Origin: Paractinoplanes ovalisporus
Lineage (GTDB): Bacteria; Actinomycetota; Actinomycetes; Mycobacteriales; Micromonosporaceae
NCBI RefSeq assembly: GCF_016834655.1
Contig: NZ_JAENHP010000035.1
Location: 1 to 64,000, forward strand
Direction: 5' to 3'
Length of the DNA: 64,000 nucleotides
Under the pieces are notes generated by a model. The model did no database searches and was not told the origin of the DNA. It worked only from the letters and a program-made list of their open reading frames with translations. A program made the translations under genes and the position numbers. Positions 8,328-17,165 of the stretch are shown here, piece after piece; position 1 is the stretch's first letter, and every line of letters begins with the position of its first letter.

Positions 8328-10512
8328 GCTGGTCCACAGCCTCTCGGGACCGCATCGTGTCGGGATGGTCGGGGCCCAACACCTCCTCGCGGGCGGCGAG
8401 CACGGCGCGCAGCTCGGATAGGGATCCACGAGCCAATGCCAAGTTGTGGCGTGACGTCAGCGTGTCTGGATGGTCGCTGCCTAGGACCCGATTGCGGGTA
8501 GCGATCGTCTCCCCGTACAGCTGAAGCGCCTCAGCCACGAGGCCGACCGCCTGGAGGCCGCCGGCGAGATTGTTGCGCGACTGAAGCGTGTCCGGATGTT
8601 CCGCGCCGAGGACCTGCTCGCGCGTGGCGAGGGTGCTCTCGTACAGGGGAAGCGCCTCGGCATGCATTCCCATCGCCCGCAGGCATCCGGCCAGGTTGTT
8701 GCGAGAGTGCAGCGTCTCCGGATGAGCGTCGCCAAGTACTCGTTCGCGGGCGGCGAGGGTTTGCCGGGTCAGTGCGATTGCCTCATCGTGCTTGCCTAGC
8801 TCGCGCAGACCGATTCCGAGGTTGCCTGCGACGTGCAGGGTGTCCGGATGTTCTGGGCCGAGGAGCCGCTGCCTGTCTGCGAGTACGGCTGCGCCGAGAG
8901 ACGCGGCTTCGTCAAGGCGTCCGACAGACCAGAGGCAGCCCGCTGTCACATACCGCGAGGTGATGGTCGCCGGATGGTCCTTGCCCAGGATCTGCTGCCG
9001 CAACGTATAGGCACGCTCGGCCATAGAGGCCGCGGTCTTATACCGGCCCTGCCCGCGCAGGTACATTGCGCAGCGCGCCAGAAGCTCCGCGTCCATCGCG
9101 TCCAGGGCACCGTGCCCGGCCAGGGCTTCGATATGCGGTACCAGCATCGACCACGTCTCCCAGGTGGCGACGGTGGTCTCCGGATCGCCTTGGGGGATCG
9201 CGGCGATGAGCGCCTCGGCGGCGCCTCGCCGACCGTCACCGTTGAAGGCGCGGATGGCGGTCTGGACGAGCCGGTGCATGCTCACTGCCGGGCCGGTCTG
9301 TGAAATCAAACTGTACGACGCGGCGAGAGCGACAGCATCGTCCACCTCAAGAGGATCTTGACCATGAGTAAGCAGCGCCAACGGTATCCGGTCAGGGGAG
9401 AGGTACGCCATGATCGCGAGCAGTCTGCTCGCGAGCGGGTTCTCGGCCTCGATCGCGTCGATCGAGACGTGCCAGGTGCGGGACGCCGGACTCTCTGCGG
9501 GCCTCGTCCGTGGCGCTACGTCAAGAACCCGAATGGGATTCCGGGCCAGTCTTTCGCGATACTCGGTGGTACTGACGTGTGGACGTTCGGCGAGGTAGGC
9601 CGCCGCGTGGCTCAGCGCCAACGGCAAGTCACCCAGGTCCATAGCGATCCTGTCGAGCTCGGCGCGTTCGCCGTACCGTCCCGACCGGCGCTCAAGTAAC
9701 TCCAGACTGGCCTTCCGCTCAAGGACCGGGACCGGCACAGGAACCAGGCCGAGTAGATCCCAATCCAGGCCGCGCCGACTGGTCACAAGCACCCGCCCGT
9801 CGCCTGACGCAGCGAGGATCCCTTCGATCGCGACCGGGTCAACCACATTGTCGAGGACCACCAACCAGCCGCTGTGGGTGGCCAGCCAACGTAGCGCCCA
9901 AGCGGCGGTGTCGGCGATACCGGCCGAGACGGGCCAGCCCGGCCGCAGGCCGCGGGTGAGTTTGCACAACCCAGCGGCGACGGTTTCCGAGGTTTCCGCA
10001 TCAATCCACCAAAGTGGTTTGTATCGGTGGCGGAAAGAGTGTGCGTACTGCAGCGCCAGCTCTGTCTTACCGACGCCGCCGAGCCCGAACACTGCCGGCC
10101 CGATCGTGATACCGGTGCGGGCCGCGTCGATCCGCTCATTCAGATGGCCAAGGATGGCGGCACGGCCGAAGATATGAGGCACCGCCCGTCGTGGCAGGTT
10201 GGCGAGGCCCTCGAAGGGTTCCACGACCGGCGAGCCCTCCCGCTCGGAGCGGACCCGCTCCCACTCCGCTCGGAAGTCGTTCGGCTCGCCCTGACACGCC
10301 CGAACATAGTCTACGACGGTGTCCCACTTGGGCAGTTGCTCGCCGCCAGCCGCCTCGGCCAACGCGCTACGCGAACGGCCCGTGTACCGCGCCATCTTCT
10401 GATACGTCGGGTTATCGGCGCTTTCCCGCAGCTGCCGCAGCCGGTTTGCGAAGGCGTGCAGCGTGTCAGCATCGGGGTGCAGCACGCGTTCCGGGCGTGG
10501 CATGCCAGCCAT
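8317..10512 (-). CDS. HTH / NB-ARC (STAND) ATPase with kinesin-light-chain-type TPRs
   Basis: 731-aa signalling ATPase. Residues about 10-90 resemble an XRE-like helix-turn-helix (YQKMARYTGRSRSALAEAAGG). The NB-ARC domain has the P-loop FGLGGVGKTELALQYAHS and Walker B WLVVLDNV. The C-terminal third is a run of 42-residue TPRs with the recurring LGxxHPDTLxSRxNLA pattern, as in FxSxx/KLC-type actinobacterial regulators. Known role: STAND proteins are ATP-driven sensors and often transcriptional or defence regulators. The ATG at 10512 (MAGMPRPER) is chosen over upstream in-frame starts that add a non-conserved leader. It is divergent from the T4SS operon, with palindromes in between (10587, 10729). 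Ligand and target unknown. Confidence 0.8.
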   Translation of the reverse strand: MAGMPRPERVLHPDADTLHAFANRLRQLRESADNPTYQKMARYTGRSRSALAEAAGGEQLPKWDTVVDYVRACQGEPNDFRAEWERVRSEREGSPVVEPFEGLANLPRRAVPHIFGRAAILGHLNERIDAARTGITIGPAVFGLGGVGKTELALQYAHSFRHRYKPLWWIDAETSETVAAGLCKLTRGLRPGWPVSAGIADTAAWALRWLATHSGWLVVLDNVVDPVAIEGILAASGDGRVLVTSRRGLDWDLLGLVPVPVPVLERKASLELLERRSGRYGERAELDRIAMDLGDLPLALSHAAAYLAERPHVSTTEYRERLARNPIRVLDVAPRTRPAESPASRTWHVSIDAIEAENPLASRLLAIMAYLSPDRIPLALLTHGQDPLEVDDAVALAASYSLISQTGPAVSMHRLVQTAIRAFNGDGRRGAAEALIAAIPQGDPETTVATWETWSMLVPHIEALAGHGALDAMDAELLARCAMYLRGQGRYKTAASMAERAYTLRQQILGKDHPATITSRYVTAGCLWSVGRLDEAASLGAAVLADRQRLLGPEHPDTLHVAGNLGIGLRELGKHDEAIALTRQTLAARERVLGDAHPETLHSRNNLAGCLRAMGMHAEALPLYESTLATREQVLGAEHPDTLQSRNNLAGGLQAVGLVAEALQLYGETIATRNRVLGSDHPDTLTSRHNLALARGSLSELRAVLAAREEVLGPDHPDTMRSREAVDQHRP

Positions 10513-10921
10513 CGTAGGCGGCCCTGCGGCCGACCTGGCTCCACCGTCTGGTCTCCGATATCGGACTGGCAGGGGTGGTGCCATCCCCTCGGATCCGAGG
10601 TCCCGTAGTGGCAACCCTGGCTAGCGGTTCCGCCGGGGGCGCCGATGCAAATCACCTGCGGAGCGGGCCCGGGTGGGGTGTCGACATAACAAGACGGGTG
10701 GTGCGTCGGCCGGGACTCCCTAGGCGTACCGAGGACCTCGGGGGCCCATCGAAGCCGACTTTCGGTTTGCCCCCAACAAAGCGATGGTCGATGCACGTGA
10801 TTAGCGCAGCTGACCGAGTTCTGTCTCCGGGGTTGTCGGCTGTGTCCGTTGGCCGGACTTAGGTAGTTGCCCGTTTTGGGCGCCACTGACGGTCTCCCCG
10901 GCCTTGTCGCACGGGAGTCGC
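10513..10921. promoter_or_regulatory. Divergent intergenic region with CCTCGG/CCGAGG palindromes
   Basis: 409 bp without a convincing gene between the STAND regulator and the T4SS operon. It must hold both promoters, though no clear -35/-10 pair is readable. Two related palindromes stand out: CCTCGGATCCGAGG (10587-10600, perfect 14 bp) and CCGAGG-A-CCTCGG (10729-10741), built from the same 6-bp half-site in opposite arrangements. Candidate operators for the HTH of the adjacent STAND protein (inference). Confidence 0.4.
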
Positions 10922-11893
10922 ATGCCCTCGTTGAGCGCTTCTGATCCGCGTCCCGGCCGCCAACCTTGCCGTCGGCAATTTGACGTTAGCCACCAAAGCT
11001 CTTCCGGCGTAGTCCAGACACCCGTGCTGGTCGGAGTGCCGACTCCGCTGGGAGCGTTGCCGGTGCCGCACGAATTCAGCCCGGCTGAGGTCGCCGATCG
11101 CGTGTGGCGGTGTGCGGGGGCGGTCCGGCCACGCACCTTGATAGCGGTGTCGTCAGCTGACGGTGGGGTGGGTAGGTCGACACTCGTGGCGGCATTGGGT
11201 GGTTTGCTAGCGCTGGCGGTTCCAGGCCCCGTTCTAGCCGTCGACATGAACCCTGTGCCCTGGGGCGGCCTCGCTGATCGAATCGGTCGACAGAGCACCG
11301 CCACCGTCTGGGACACAGTTCGTGACCTCAACTCACTGACGTCAGCCGAGGAAATACAGCGCTGGACGCAGCGCGGCCCGACAGGACTGTTGGCCCTGGC
11401 AGGCGAGACCGAAGGACAGGGGCGCCGTCCTCCGCAGCACGACGAGGCGGCCGCGGTCGTAGAAGTGGTCCGTCGCTTGGTGGCGGTGACCGTGTGCGAT
11501 GTGATGCCAGCGCTAATCACCGGCGTGTGGCGAACTCTGCATACTGCCCAGGCACCGGTGATCGTTGCGCGGGCCAGTACCGACAGCATCCGTCACAGCC
11601 TTCGGCTGCTCGCGCATCTCCGGGCGGCCGGGTACGGGCCGGTTGCGGACCGAGCGGTGCTCGCGGTCTCGGCCACCTCGCCGCGGATAGCTCGAGAAGT
11701 CCGTGCAGTGCTGAAGCAGGCGCGATCCGCGGTGCCGACGATCGTGAGCATCCCGTTCGATGTCGGGCTGTCAGTTCCAGAGCCGATTGATGTCCGTCGG
11801 CTGAGAAAGCAGACGCGGCATGCCTTGGTCCATCTGGCCGAACAGGTGCTGCTGCGCTGCATCGCTCCGGTAGCTGGAGGCCGGCCAGCATGA
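10922..11893 (+). CDS. ParA/MinD-like ATPase, first gene of the T4SS operon
   Basis: 323-aa P-loop ATPase. SSADGGVGRSTLVAALG is a deviant Walker A motif with Arg in place of the usual Lys before Ser. AVDMNPVPWGGL matches the Walker A'/switch Asp region, and the C-terminal VSIPFDVGL resembles the last strand of MinD-fold proteins. In actinobacterial conjugative clusters such a protein often precedes the VirB-like genes. It may position the secretion machinery or the DNA (inference). The ATG at 10922 has GGGAG four nt upstream. The stop overlaps the next ATG (ATGA). Loss of the canonical Lys raises the question of whether it hydrolyses ATP normally. Confidence 0.7.
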   Translation: MPSLSASDPRPGRQPCRRQFDVSHQSSSGVVQTPVLVGVPTPLGALPVPHEFSPAEVADRVWRCAGAVRPRTLIAVSSADGGVGRSTLVAALGGLLALAVPGPVLAVDMNPVPWGGLADRIGRQSTATVWDTVRDLNSLTSAEEIQRWTQRGPTGLLALAGETEGQGRRPPQHDEAAAVVEVVRRLVAVTVCDVMPALITGVWRTLHTAQAPVIVARASTDSIRHSLRLLAHLRAAGYGPVADRAVLAVSATSPRIAREVRAVLKQARSAVPTIVSIPFDVGLSVPEPIDVRRLRKQTRHALVHLAEQVLLRCIAPVAGGRPA

Positions 11894-12246
11894 GCAGCCT
11901 CTCGCGCGCCTTCGCGGCAGCAGCCACTCGGGCGATGGCCGCTCCGAGCCCTGCTCCAGCCGGGCCTGGGCCAGGTGGCGTCGACTGGAGCCGAATTCAC
12001 CCTGACCCCGGTGCGGTGCCGCGTCCGGAGCTCTTCTACACGATCATGAACGGGCTGCTCTACATCGGCGTTTTTGCGGCCGGCGGCGCTCTGCTGGCGG
12101 GCCTGATCGCCTTCGGGGTCGGGCCGATCTTCGGCGCTCATATCGCGTCGGATCGAGGCAGAAGCATGATGTGGAAGGGCGTGCTGATCGCCTTCGGGGT
12201 CGGCTCCTTCACCGCGATCATGGCATTTCTGATGGGGTCGCTGTGA
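11890..12246 (+). CDS. Small two-TM membrane protein of the T4SS operon
   Basis: 118 aa: a Pro/Ala-rich N-terminus (SPAPAGPGPGG), then two hydrophobic helices (NGLLYIGVFAAGGALLAGLIAFGV and VLIAFGVGSFTAIMAFLMGSL) separated by a short basic loop. Size, position and topology suggest a VirB2/VirB3-like or accessory membrane component, but no diagnostic motif is visible. It overlaps both neighbours (ATGA upstream, GTGA downstream), so its dose is tied to theirs. Confidence 0.75.
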   Translation: MSSLSRAFAAAATRAMAAPSPAPAGPGPGGVDWSRIHPDPGAVPRPELFYTIMNGLLYIGVFAAGGALLAGLIAFGVGPIFGAHIASDRGRSMMWKGVLIAFGVGSFTAIMAFLMGSL

Positions 12247-14102
12247 CCGGCGAATCCGTCGGCCTTCTGCGCCTACGGCAGTGGCTGTTCATAGTTGCGA
12301 CCGCCCTGCTTCTCCTCTTCTTGGGGCCGTCGCGTGCCGAGGCAGAACCGACACCTGCGCCGTCATATCCAGCGGGAGGGGAGTGCGCCGCGAAGGCTCC
12401 CGCTGCGGTGGCCTGGTGCATGCCGTGGGCATTCAGGGTGGACACACCCCCGGCTAGGAGCCGCTCGCACTGGGTAACCCGATGCAGCCTGGCCTCCACC
12501 GCTGCCGACCGTGCATCGTGTGCGGCTGCGAGCATCACACTTGCCTCGACCCCGCGTGACGGCACTGCATCAGTGTTGGGCGATGGACCCTCCGACGGGC
12601 GGGGCCCGGAGGGTTTAGTCAACTGCGCGCTGCTGACCGGGCCAGGACCAATCGGCGCGGATCCCGGTCAGGACGTGAGATGGGAGCCGAAGCGGAGCGC
12701 GTGCGCGAAGCATGTCGCGGTTTGGGCGCAGCAGATGTACGACCCGGATCCCAAACCTGCCGACTGCGGACTGACCGACGCGTCCTGCCAGATCCGACGC
12801 AAGGCACAAGATGCCGTCGCTGGCGGAGTGCGTTCCGGCGTTCAAGGTCTGGCCGATGTCTCGGTCCAGGCCATGGTGTACCTGCTGTCGCGCCTGGCGA
12901 CCGTGGTCTTCACCTCGACGTCGATCTCGGCGCCGGACGACGCTTTCTACTCGGTCTACAACAGCGTCGCCGGCGTGATGGTCCTGCTGACCATGGTGTT
13001 CTTCCTTATCTCGCTGATCATCAACGGGCTCCGTACCGGCGGTGGGCCGGGACCGCTGGCCACCCTCGGTGGTCTGGTACGCGCGATCCTGGGCATCACG
13101 TTCGCCGGCGGCATCGCGTTTCTGATCGTCATCGCCTGGGACCAGGCCACCAACGCCGTGATCGCGGCGAACGCGGCAACCCCTTGGGAGCCATCGCAGT
13201 GGGTCACCGCGCTGACGGACCTTTCGGGCGGCGTCGGGACCCTGTTCCTAGCCCTCATCCTCTCGCTCTTCGGCTGCCTCGGATTGATGCTGCTGCTTTT
13301 CATCATGCTGTTCCGCGGCATCCTCGCGACCGGCGCGGCATTGTTCGGCGCTGTGGCGATGTCCGGGCAGGTGATCGAGCAAGGCCGCCCGTGGGGGAGG
13401 CGCTGGTTCTGGACCGTCAACGCTCTCGCGAGCTCCAAATTCGTGATCGCTCAGCTGTGGATCTACGGCAGCCGTTCCGCGTACGGGTCCGACGACCTGA
13501 TGACGGTGCTTCGAGCTGTGCTGCTGATCTGGCTGATGGTGGCCGCACCGTGGATTCTGCTGCGGCTGACGACCATCTGGGACGGCTACCTGTCGGATGT
13601 CAACGCCTACGGCCTGATCTCGGCAGGCGGAAGTCCCTTGTCGATGGCCCCCGCGTTCGCTGATGGTCTCCAAGCCGGCGCAGCAGCCGCGCCAAGCCCA
13701 GGCAGCTCCGGCGGTGGTGAAGCGAACGCCGCCGGCTTGATGGCCGCGAACTCGTCGAGCATGCCGACAACACCCTCCGATACGGCCACCAGCGGCGGCA
13801 CCAGCAGTGGGCAGCAAACCGCTGACAGCGCGTCGACTGGTGGCGACAGTGGACCGGTCGGCCAGCCCACGAATGCGGCTGGCGAACGGCCGACCGGGTC
13901 CACCGCCGACGCCCCCAACGCGGAGGAAGCCGATGGCGTGCGAGACGCCGGTCAAACCGCTGACCAGATGGTTTCCGCCGGAACGCTCAGTTCGCCGACT
14001 CAGGAAGCTCCGGGACGTGATCAGCCGACCAGCGGTTCGTCCGTACCGAGCGCTCGCGAAGCGGCCTCAGCTGCAGGCGAAGCGCCGATCGTGCCTCTGT
14101 GA
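12243..14102 (+). CDS. VirB6/TrbL-like polytopic membrane protein
   Basis: 619 aa. An N-terminal hydrophobic segment (LFIVATALLLLFLG) acts as signal or first TM. A Cys-containing extracytoplasmic stretch (WCMPWAF and several further Cys) follows, then about six hydrophobic helices between residues 220 and 460 (for example VYLLSRLATVVF and LLLLFIMLFRG). The last roughly 150 residues are a Ser/Thr/Gly/Ala low-complexity tail. This is the usual build of actinobacterial TrbL/VirB6-type T4SS channel proteins. The GTG at 12243 overlaps the previous stop. The first repeat-rich codons of the tail mimic coding in other frames, but those are shadows. Confidence 0.8.
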   Translation: MTGESVGLLRLRQWLFIVATALLLLFLGPSRAEAEPTPAPSYPAGGECAAKAPAAVAWCMPWAFRVDTPPARSRSHWVTRCSLASTAADRASCAAASITLASTPRDGTASVLGDGPSDGRGPEGLVNCALLTGPGPIGADPGQDVRWEPKRSACAKHVAVWAQQMYDPDPKPADCGLTDASCQIRRKAQDAVAGGVRSGVQGLADVSVQAMVYLLSRLATVVFTSTSISAPDDAFYSVYNSVAGVMVLLTMVFFLISLIINGLRTGGGPGPLATLGGLVRAILGITFAGGIAFLIVIAWDQATNAVIAANAATPWEPSQWVTALTDLSGGVGTLFLALILSLFGCLGLMLLLFIMLFRGILATGAALFGAVAMSGQVIEQGRPWGRRWFWTVNALASSKFVIAQLWIYGSRSAYGSDDLMTVLRAVLLIWLMVAAPWILLRLTTIWDGYLSDVNAYGLISAGGSPLSMAPAFADGLQAGAAAAPSPGSSGGGEANAAGLMAANSSSMPTTPSDTATSGGTSSGQQTADSASTGGDSGPVGQPTNAAGERPTGSTADAPNAEEADGVRDAGQTADQMVSAGTLSSPTQEAPGRDQPTSGSSVPSAREAASAAGEAPIVPL

Positions 14103-14124
14103 CATCGAAGATCAGGGAGCGAAC

Positions 14125-15618
14125 GTGTTTCAGTTTCCGCCACGTACCACCCGCGGAGTCCTGCTCGGCTTCGCCCTGTCGCAGATCGGCATGGTTGTTG
14201 CCGGAGTCATCAGCGCGATCATCGCACTGAACCTGCTCGCTGCGGGGCGAGTCGTTGGAGCGTTGACGTTCTTCGCCGTCGCTATAGCGCTGAACCTGTT
14301 GGCGTTCCTGCGGTTCAAGGGCCGGCGTCTGACCGAATGGTTACCGATCGTGGTCGCAGCGCTGGTTCAGCGAGGAACGGGCCAAAGTGAGTACCGCGGC
14401 GGCCCCTGGGCACCTGACGCCAGCCGAGAGCACATGGATCTCCCAGGGCCGGCGGCCGGATATCGGTGGGTCGCAGCGACCGCACCTGATGGGCTGACCA
14501 AGGTCGGACTGTTGGTGCACCGTGGCGAGCGAACCGTGACGGCTGCGCTCACCTGCTACGGCGAAAACCTGATCCTCGCTGACCGAGACGTGCAGACACG
14601 TCGCCTGACGGATTGGGCCCAGCTCCTGAATATCCTGGGCACCGACTTCACCGACGCAGGGCTGGTGAGGTGGGCGGTCACCGCCCGAGCGGTGCCGGAC
14701 ACCGGCAACCGGGCGCAGCGGTTTCTCGCTGACCGAGCCGTTGAGACAAGCTCGCCCGCGTACCGATCGCTGTCGGAGCTGACTGCTGCCGCCGCACCAG
14801 CGGCGCAACGGCATGACGTCCACCTCAGCGTGGTATTCGACCTTTCCCGCCTCTCAAGCGAAGTACGTGATGGAGGCGGCACCGATGAGGCGTTGGCGGG
14901 CGCCGTGTACGAGCGGCTCGCCGGGATCGAGTCAGCGGTCGCCGAAGCGGGGGTGGTGACCGGCGGCTGGCTTTCGCCGCGGACTTTCGCTGCGCTGCTG
15001 CGTACGCAATTTGACCCTGATGACCAGGAGACCATCGACCTCCGCACCAACACTGCAGAGGCGGGGGTGTCACCCAGGTTGGCAGGCCCGGTCGCCGCTC
15101 GTACGGTCGGCTGGACCACCTACGAGCACGACTCCGCGTTCTCGCGGACGCTGTGGGTGGCTCAGATGCCACGACAGCCAGTGGATGCGACCTGGTTGAC
15201 GCCGCTCTACATGCGCACCACGTGTCGACGCACTGTCACCTTGGTGGCGCAGCCTGTCCCCTCGGGGCTGGCGGAGCTGGCTACCCGCCGGGACAAGGTT
15301 GCTCGCGCCGGAGACGAGGTGACCAAGCGCAAGCTGCGTCTCGTGCGAACTGCCCGCGAGGATGCTGAATCCCGTGCGGTCGAGCAAATCGACCGGGAAC
15401 AGGCCGCAGGGCACGTCCGCTATCGGTACGCACTCATGGTTGCGGTCACAGCCCGCACCCTCGAGGGCTTGGACCAGGACGTCCATCAGGTCAAGAGAGT
15501 CCTGTCGCGTGCCGGGTGCGAGGCGGTGGTGCTGGCCGGTGAGCAGGACCAAGCGTTCGCCGCGGCCGCGCTGCCGCTCGCCCGCGGCCTCAAGCCGATG
15601 CGAGGTTGGAGCGCATGA
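14125..15618 (+). CDS. SCO6880-family T4SS protein (PrgI-like N-terminus)
   Basis: 497 aa. Two N-terminal TM helices (GVLLGFALSQIGMVVAGVISA and the following ALNLLAFLRF) precede a basic FKGRRLTEWLPIV segment, then a long soluble alpha/beta region. This architecture and its place directly before the VirB4-like gene match the SCO6880 family found with PrgI/VirB3-type modules in actinobacterial conjugation systems. The GTG at 14125 has GGGAG five nt upstream. It is the only T4SS junction here with a true gap (22 bp). The stop overlaps the next ATG. Likely a membrane partner of the VirB4 ATPase. Confidence 0.8.
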   Translation: MFQFPPRTTRGVLLGFALSQIGMVVAGVISAIIALNLLAAGRVVGALTFFAVAIALNLLAFLRFKGRRLTEWLPIVVAALVQRGTGQSEYRGGPWAPDASREHMDLPGPAAGYRWVAATAPDGLTKVGLLVHRGERTVTAALTCYGENLILADRDVQTRRLTDWAQLLNILGTDFTDAGLVRWAVTARAVPDTGNRAQRFLADRAVETSSPAYRSLSELTAAAAPAAQRHDVHLSVVFDLSRLSSEVRDGGGTDEALAGAVYERLAGIESAVAEAGVVTGGWLSPRTFAALLRTQFDPDDQETIDLRTNTAEAGVSPRLAGPVAARTVGWTTYEHDSAFSRTLWVAQMPRQPVDATWLTPLYMRTTCRRTVTLVAQPVPSGLAELATRRDKVARAGDEVTKRKLRLVRTAREDAESRAVEQIDREQAAGHVRYRYALMVAVTARTLEGLDQDVHQVKRVLSRAGCEAVVLAGEQDQAFAAAALPLARGLKPMRGWSA

Positions 15619-17165
15619 GCCGTCTAAATCGGCTACGACGTGAGGGATCGCTGGCCGACCGGATCAGCCGGCGGGCCGCAGCCCAGGATCTGCTCCGTGC
15701 CGAACGGACTCTCGCGTACGAGCAGCGTGGGCTCGACCAAGCGAGCGCGCGTCTCCTCGGACCGCCTGCGGCCGGCAGGCACGGCGGATACGGTCGCAGG
15801 GCCGGGCGGGTGACCCGACTGCTCGGCCTCCCTCCTCTCGTCACAACCTCCGCCCAACTTTGTTCCGTGTTCCCGTTCGTCACGGATCCCGGGCTTCCGG
15901 TCGACGGACCGTTGATCGGCACCGAGGTCTACAGCCGCTCTGCCTTCACCTTCTCCTTGCACGAGCTCTACCGGGCGAAGGCAGTCACCGCGCCCAACAT
16001 GGCGGTCACCGGCGAGATCGGCTCGGCAAAGTCCTCCCTGCTGAAATGCTTGGCATTCCGATCGATTCCGTTCGGCGTTCGCTTCTACACCTGCGACTAC
16101 AAGGGTGAGTACGAGCTCCTGGCTGACCTTGCCGGTGTCAAGCCGGTCCGGATCGGACCAGGACTCGGGGTCGTGATGAACCCGCTCGCAGGAATCCGCC
16201 GCCATCCCGGACAGACCGAACAGCAGTGGCTCCATACCCAGCGCGCACGCCGCCTGCTCCTGCTAGAAGGCCTGCTGGAGATCCAGCTCGGCGGGCCGCT
16301 GACGGAACCAGAGCGATCCCTCCTCGAGTACGCCGTCGACGCCGTTACCCAGGAGCACGAAGCCTCCGCTGGTCGGATGGCTACGCCAACCCTGTCCAAC
16401 GTCCTCGCCGCCACAGGCCGGCCCGGGCTGTGGTCGCACCGACTCGACCGGCTCGCCTACCCGCTGGAAACCTTCGTCGCCGATTCCCGGCGGGTCCGCC
16501 TCGCTCTCGAACGCCTTGTGTCCGGGGCGCTCGGCGGCGTGTTCGACGGCCCAGAATCCTCCTCTGCGTCTCTGGACTTCACCGAGGCCGGCGCAGTGCT
16601 GGACCTGCGGGCGATCCGATCGTCTGACGCCATGACCGCGATGGCTATGACCTGCGCCCAGTCGTGGCTCGAGGCCGAACTCTCCTCGCCTGACGCGCCC
16701 CCGCGGGTCTGCTTCTACGACGAGTTCGCTCTGATCGCTCGGCACCTGCCGTTGATTCGCCGTACACGTGAGCAGCTCAAACTCGCTCGTGCCCTCGGCG
16801 TGGCCAACGTCCTCGCTTTCCACCGCTTCAGCGACCTGGCCGCTTCCGGGTCCGCCGACTCCGAGCAGGTACGCATCGCCCGAGGGCTCATTGAGGACTG
16901 CGGTGTCCGGGTCTCGTACCGGCAAGCCACAGGCAGCCTGGAGCAGGCCCGCGAATTCCTCGGCACTTCCGACGTGGAGACCGACCTCCTGCGGTATCTG
17001 CGCCAAGGGGTCGGCCTCTGGAAGATCGGCGTACGTTCGTACGTCGTCAAACACCAGCTGTCCCGCACTGAAACTGCGATGGTTCACACTGACAGCCGGA
17101 TGACCGCGGACGAAGCCCCGTACGCAGAAGCGCGGTCGCCCGAGACCCCGGGGGCGGCGTCGTGA
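15615..17165 (+). CDS. VirB4-like conjugation ATPase
   Basis: 516 aa. MAVTGEIGSAKSSLLKCL is the Walker A region (residues about 133-141; Ala sits where Gly is usual before Lys). FYTCDYKGEYELLADLAG and VVMNPLAG are the VirB4/TraC-type motifs after it. VCFYDEFALIARHLPLI is Walker B with Glu, and LAFHRFSDLAASGS the following sensor region. Known role: the motor energising pilus or channel assembly and substrate transfer. The start ATGA overlaps the previous stop and the end overlaps the next GTG. The N-terminal 60 residues are basic and probably face the membrane partner SCO6880-like protein. Confidence 0.85.
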   Translation: MSRLNRLRREGSLADRISRRAAAQDLLRAERTLAYEQRGLDQASARLLGPPAAGRHGGYGRRAGRVTRLLGLPPLVTTSAQLCSVFPFVTDPGLPVDGPLIGTEVYSRSAFTFSLHELYRAKAVTAPNMAVTGEIGSAKSSLLKCLAFRSIPFGVRFYTCDYKGEYELLADLAGVKPVRIGPGLGVVMNPLAGIRRHPGQTEQQWLHTQRARRLLLLEGLLEIQLGGPLTEPERSLLEYAVDAVTQEHEASAGRMATPTLSNVLAATGRPGLWSHRLDRLAYPLETFVADSRRVRLALERLVSGALGGVFDGPESSSASLDFTEAGAVLDLRAIRSSDAMTAMAMTCAQSWLEAELSSPDAPPRVCFYDEFALIARHLPLIRRTREQLKLARALGVANVLAFHRFSDLAASGSADSEQVRIARGLIEDCGVRVSYRQATGSLEQAREFLGTSDVETDLLRYLRQGVGLWKIGVRSYVVKHQLSRTETAMVHTDSRMTADEAPYAEARSPETPGAAS

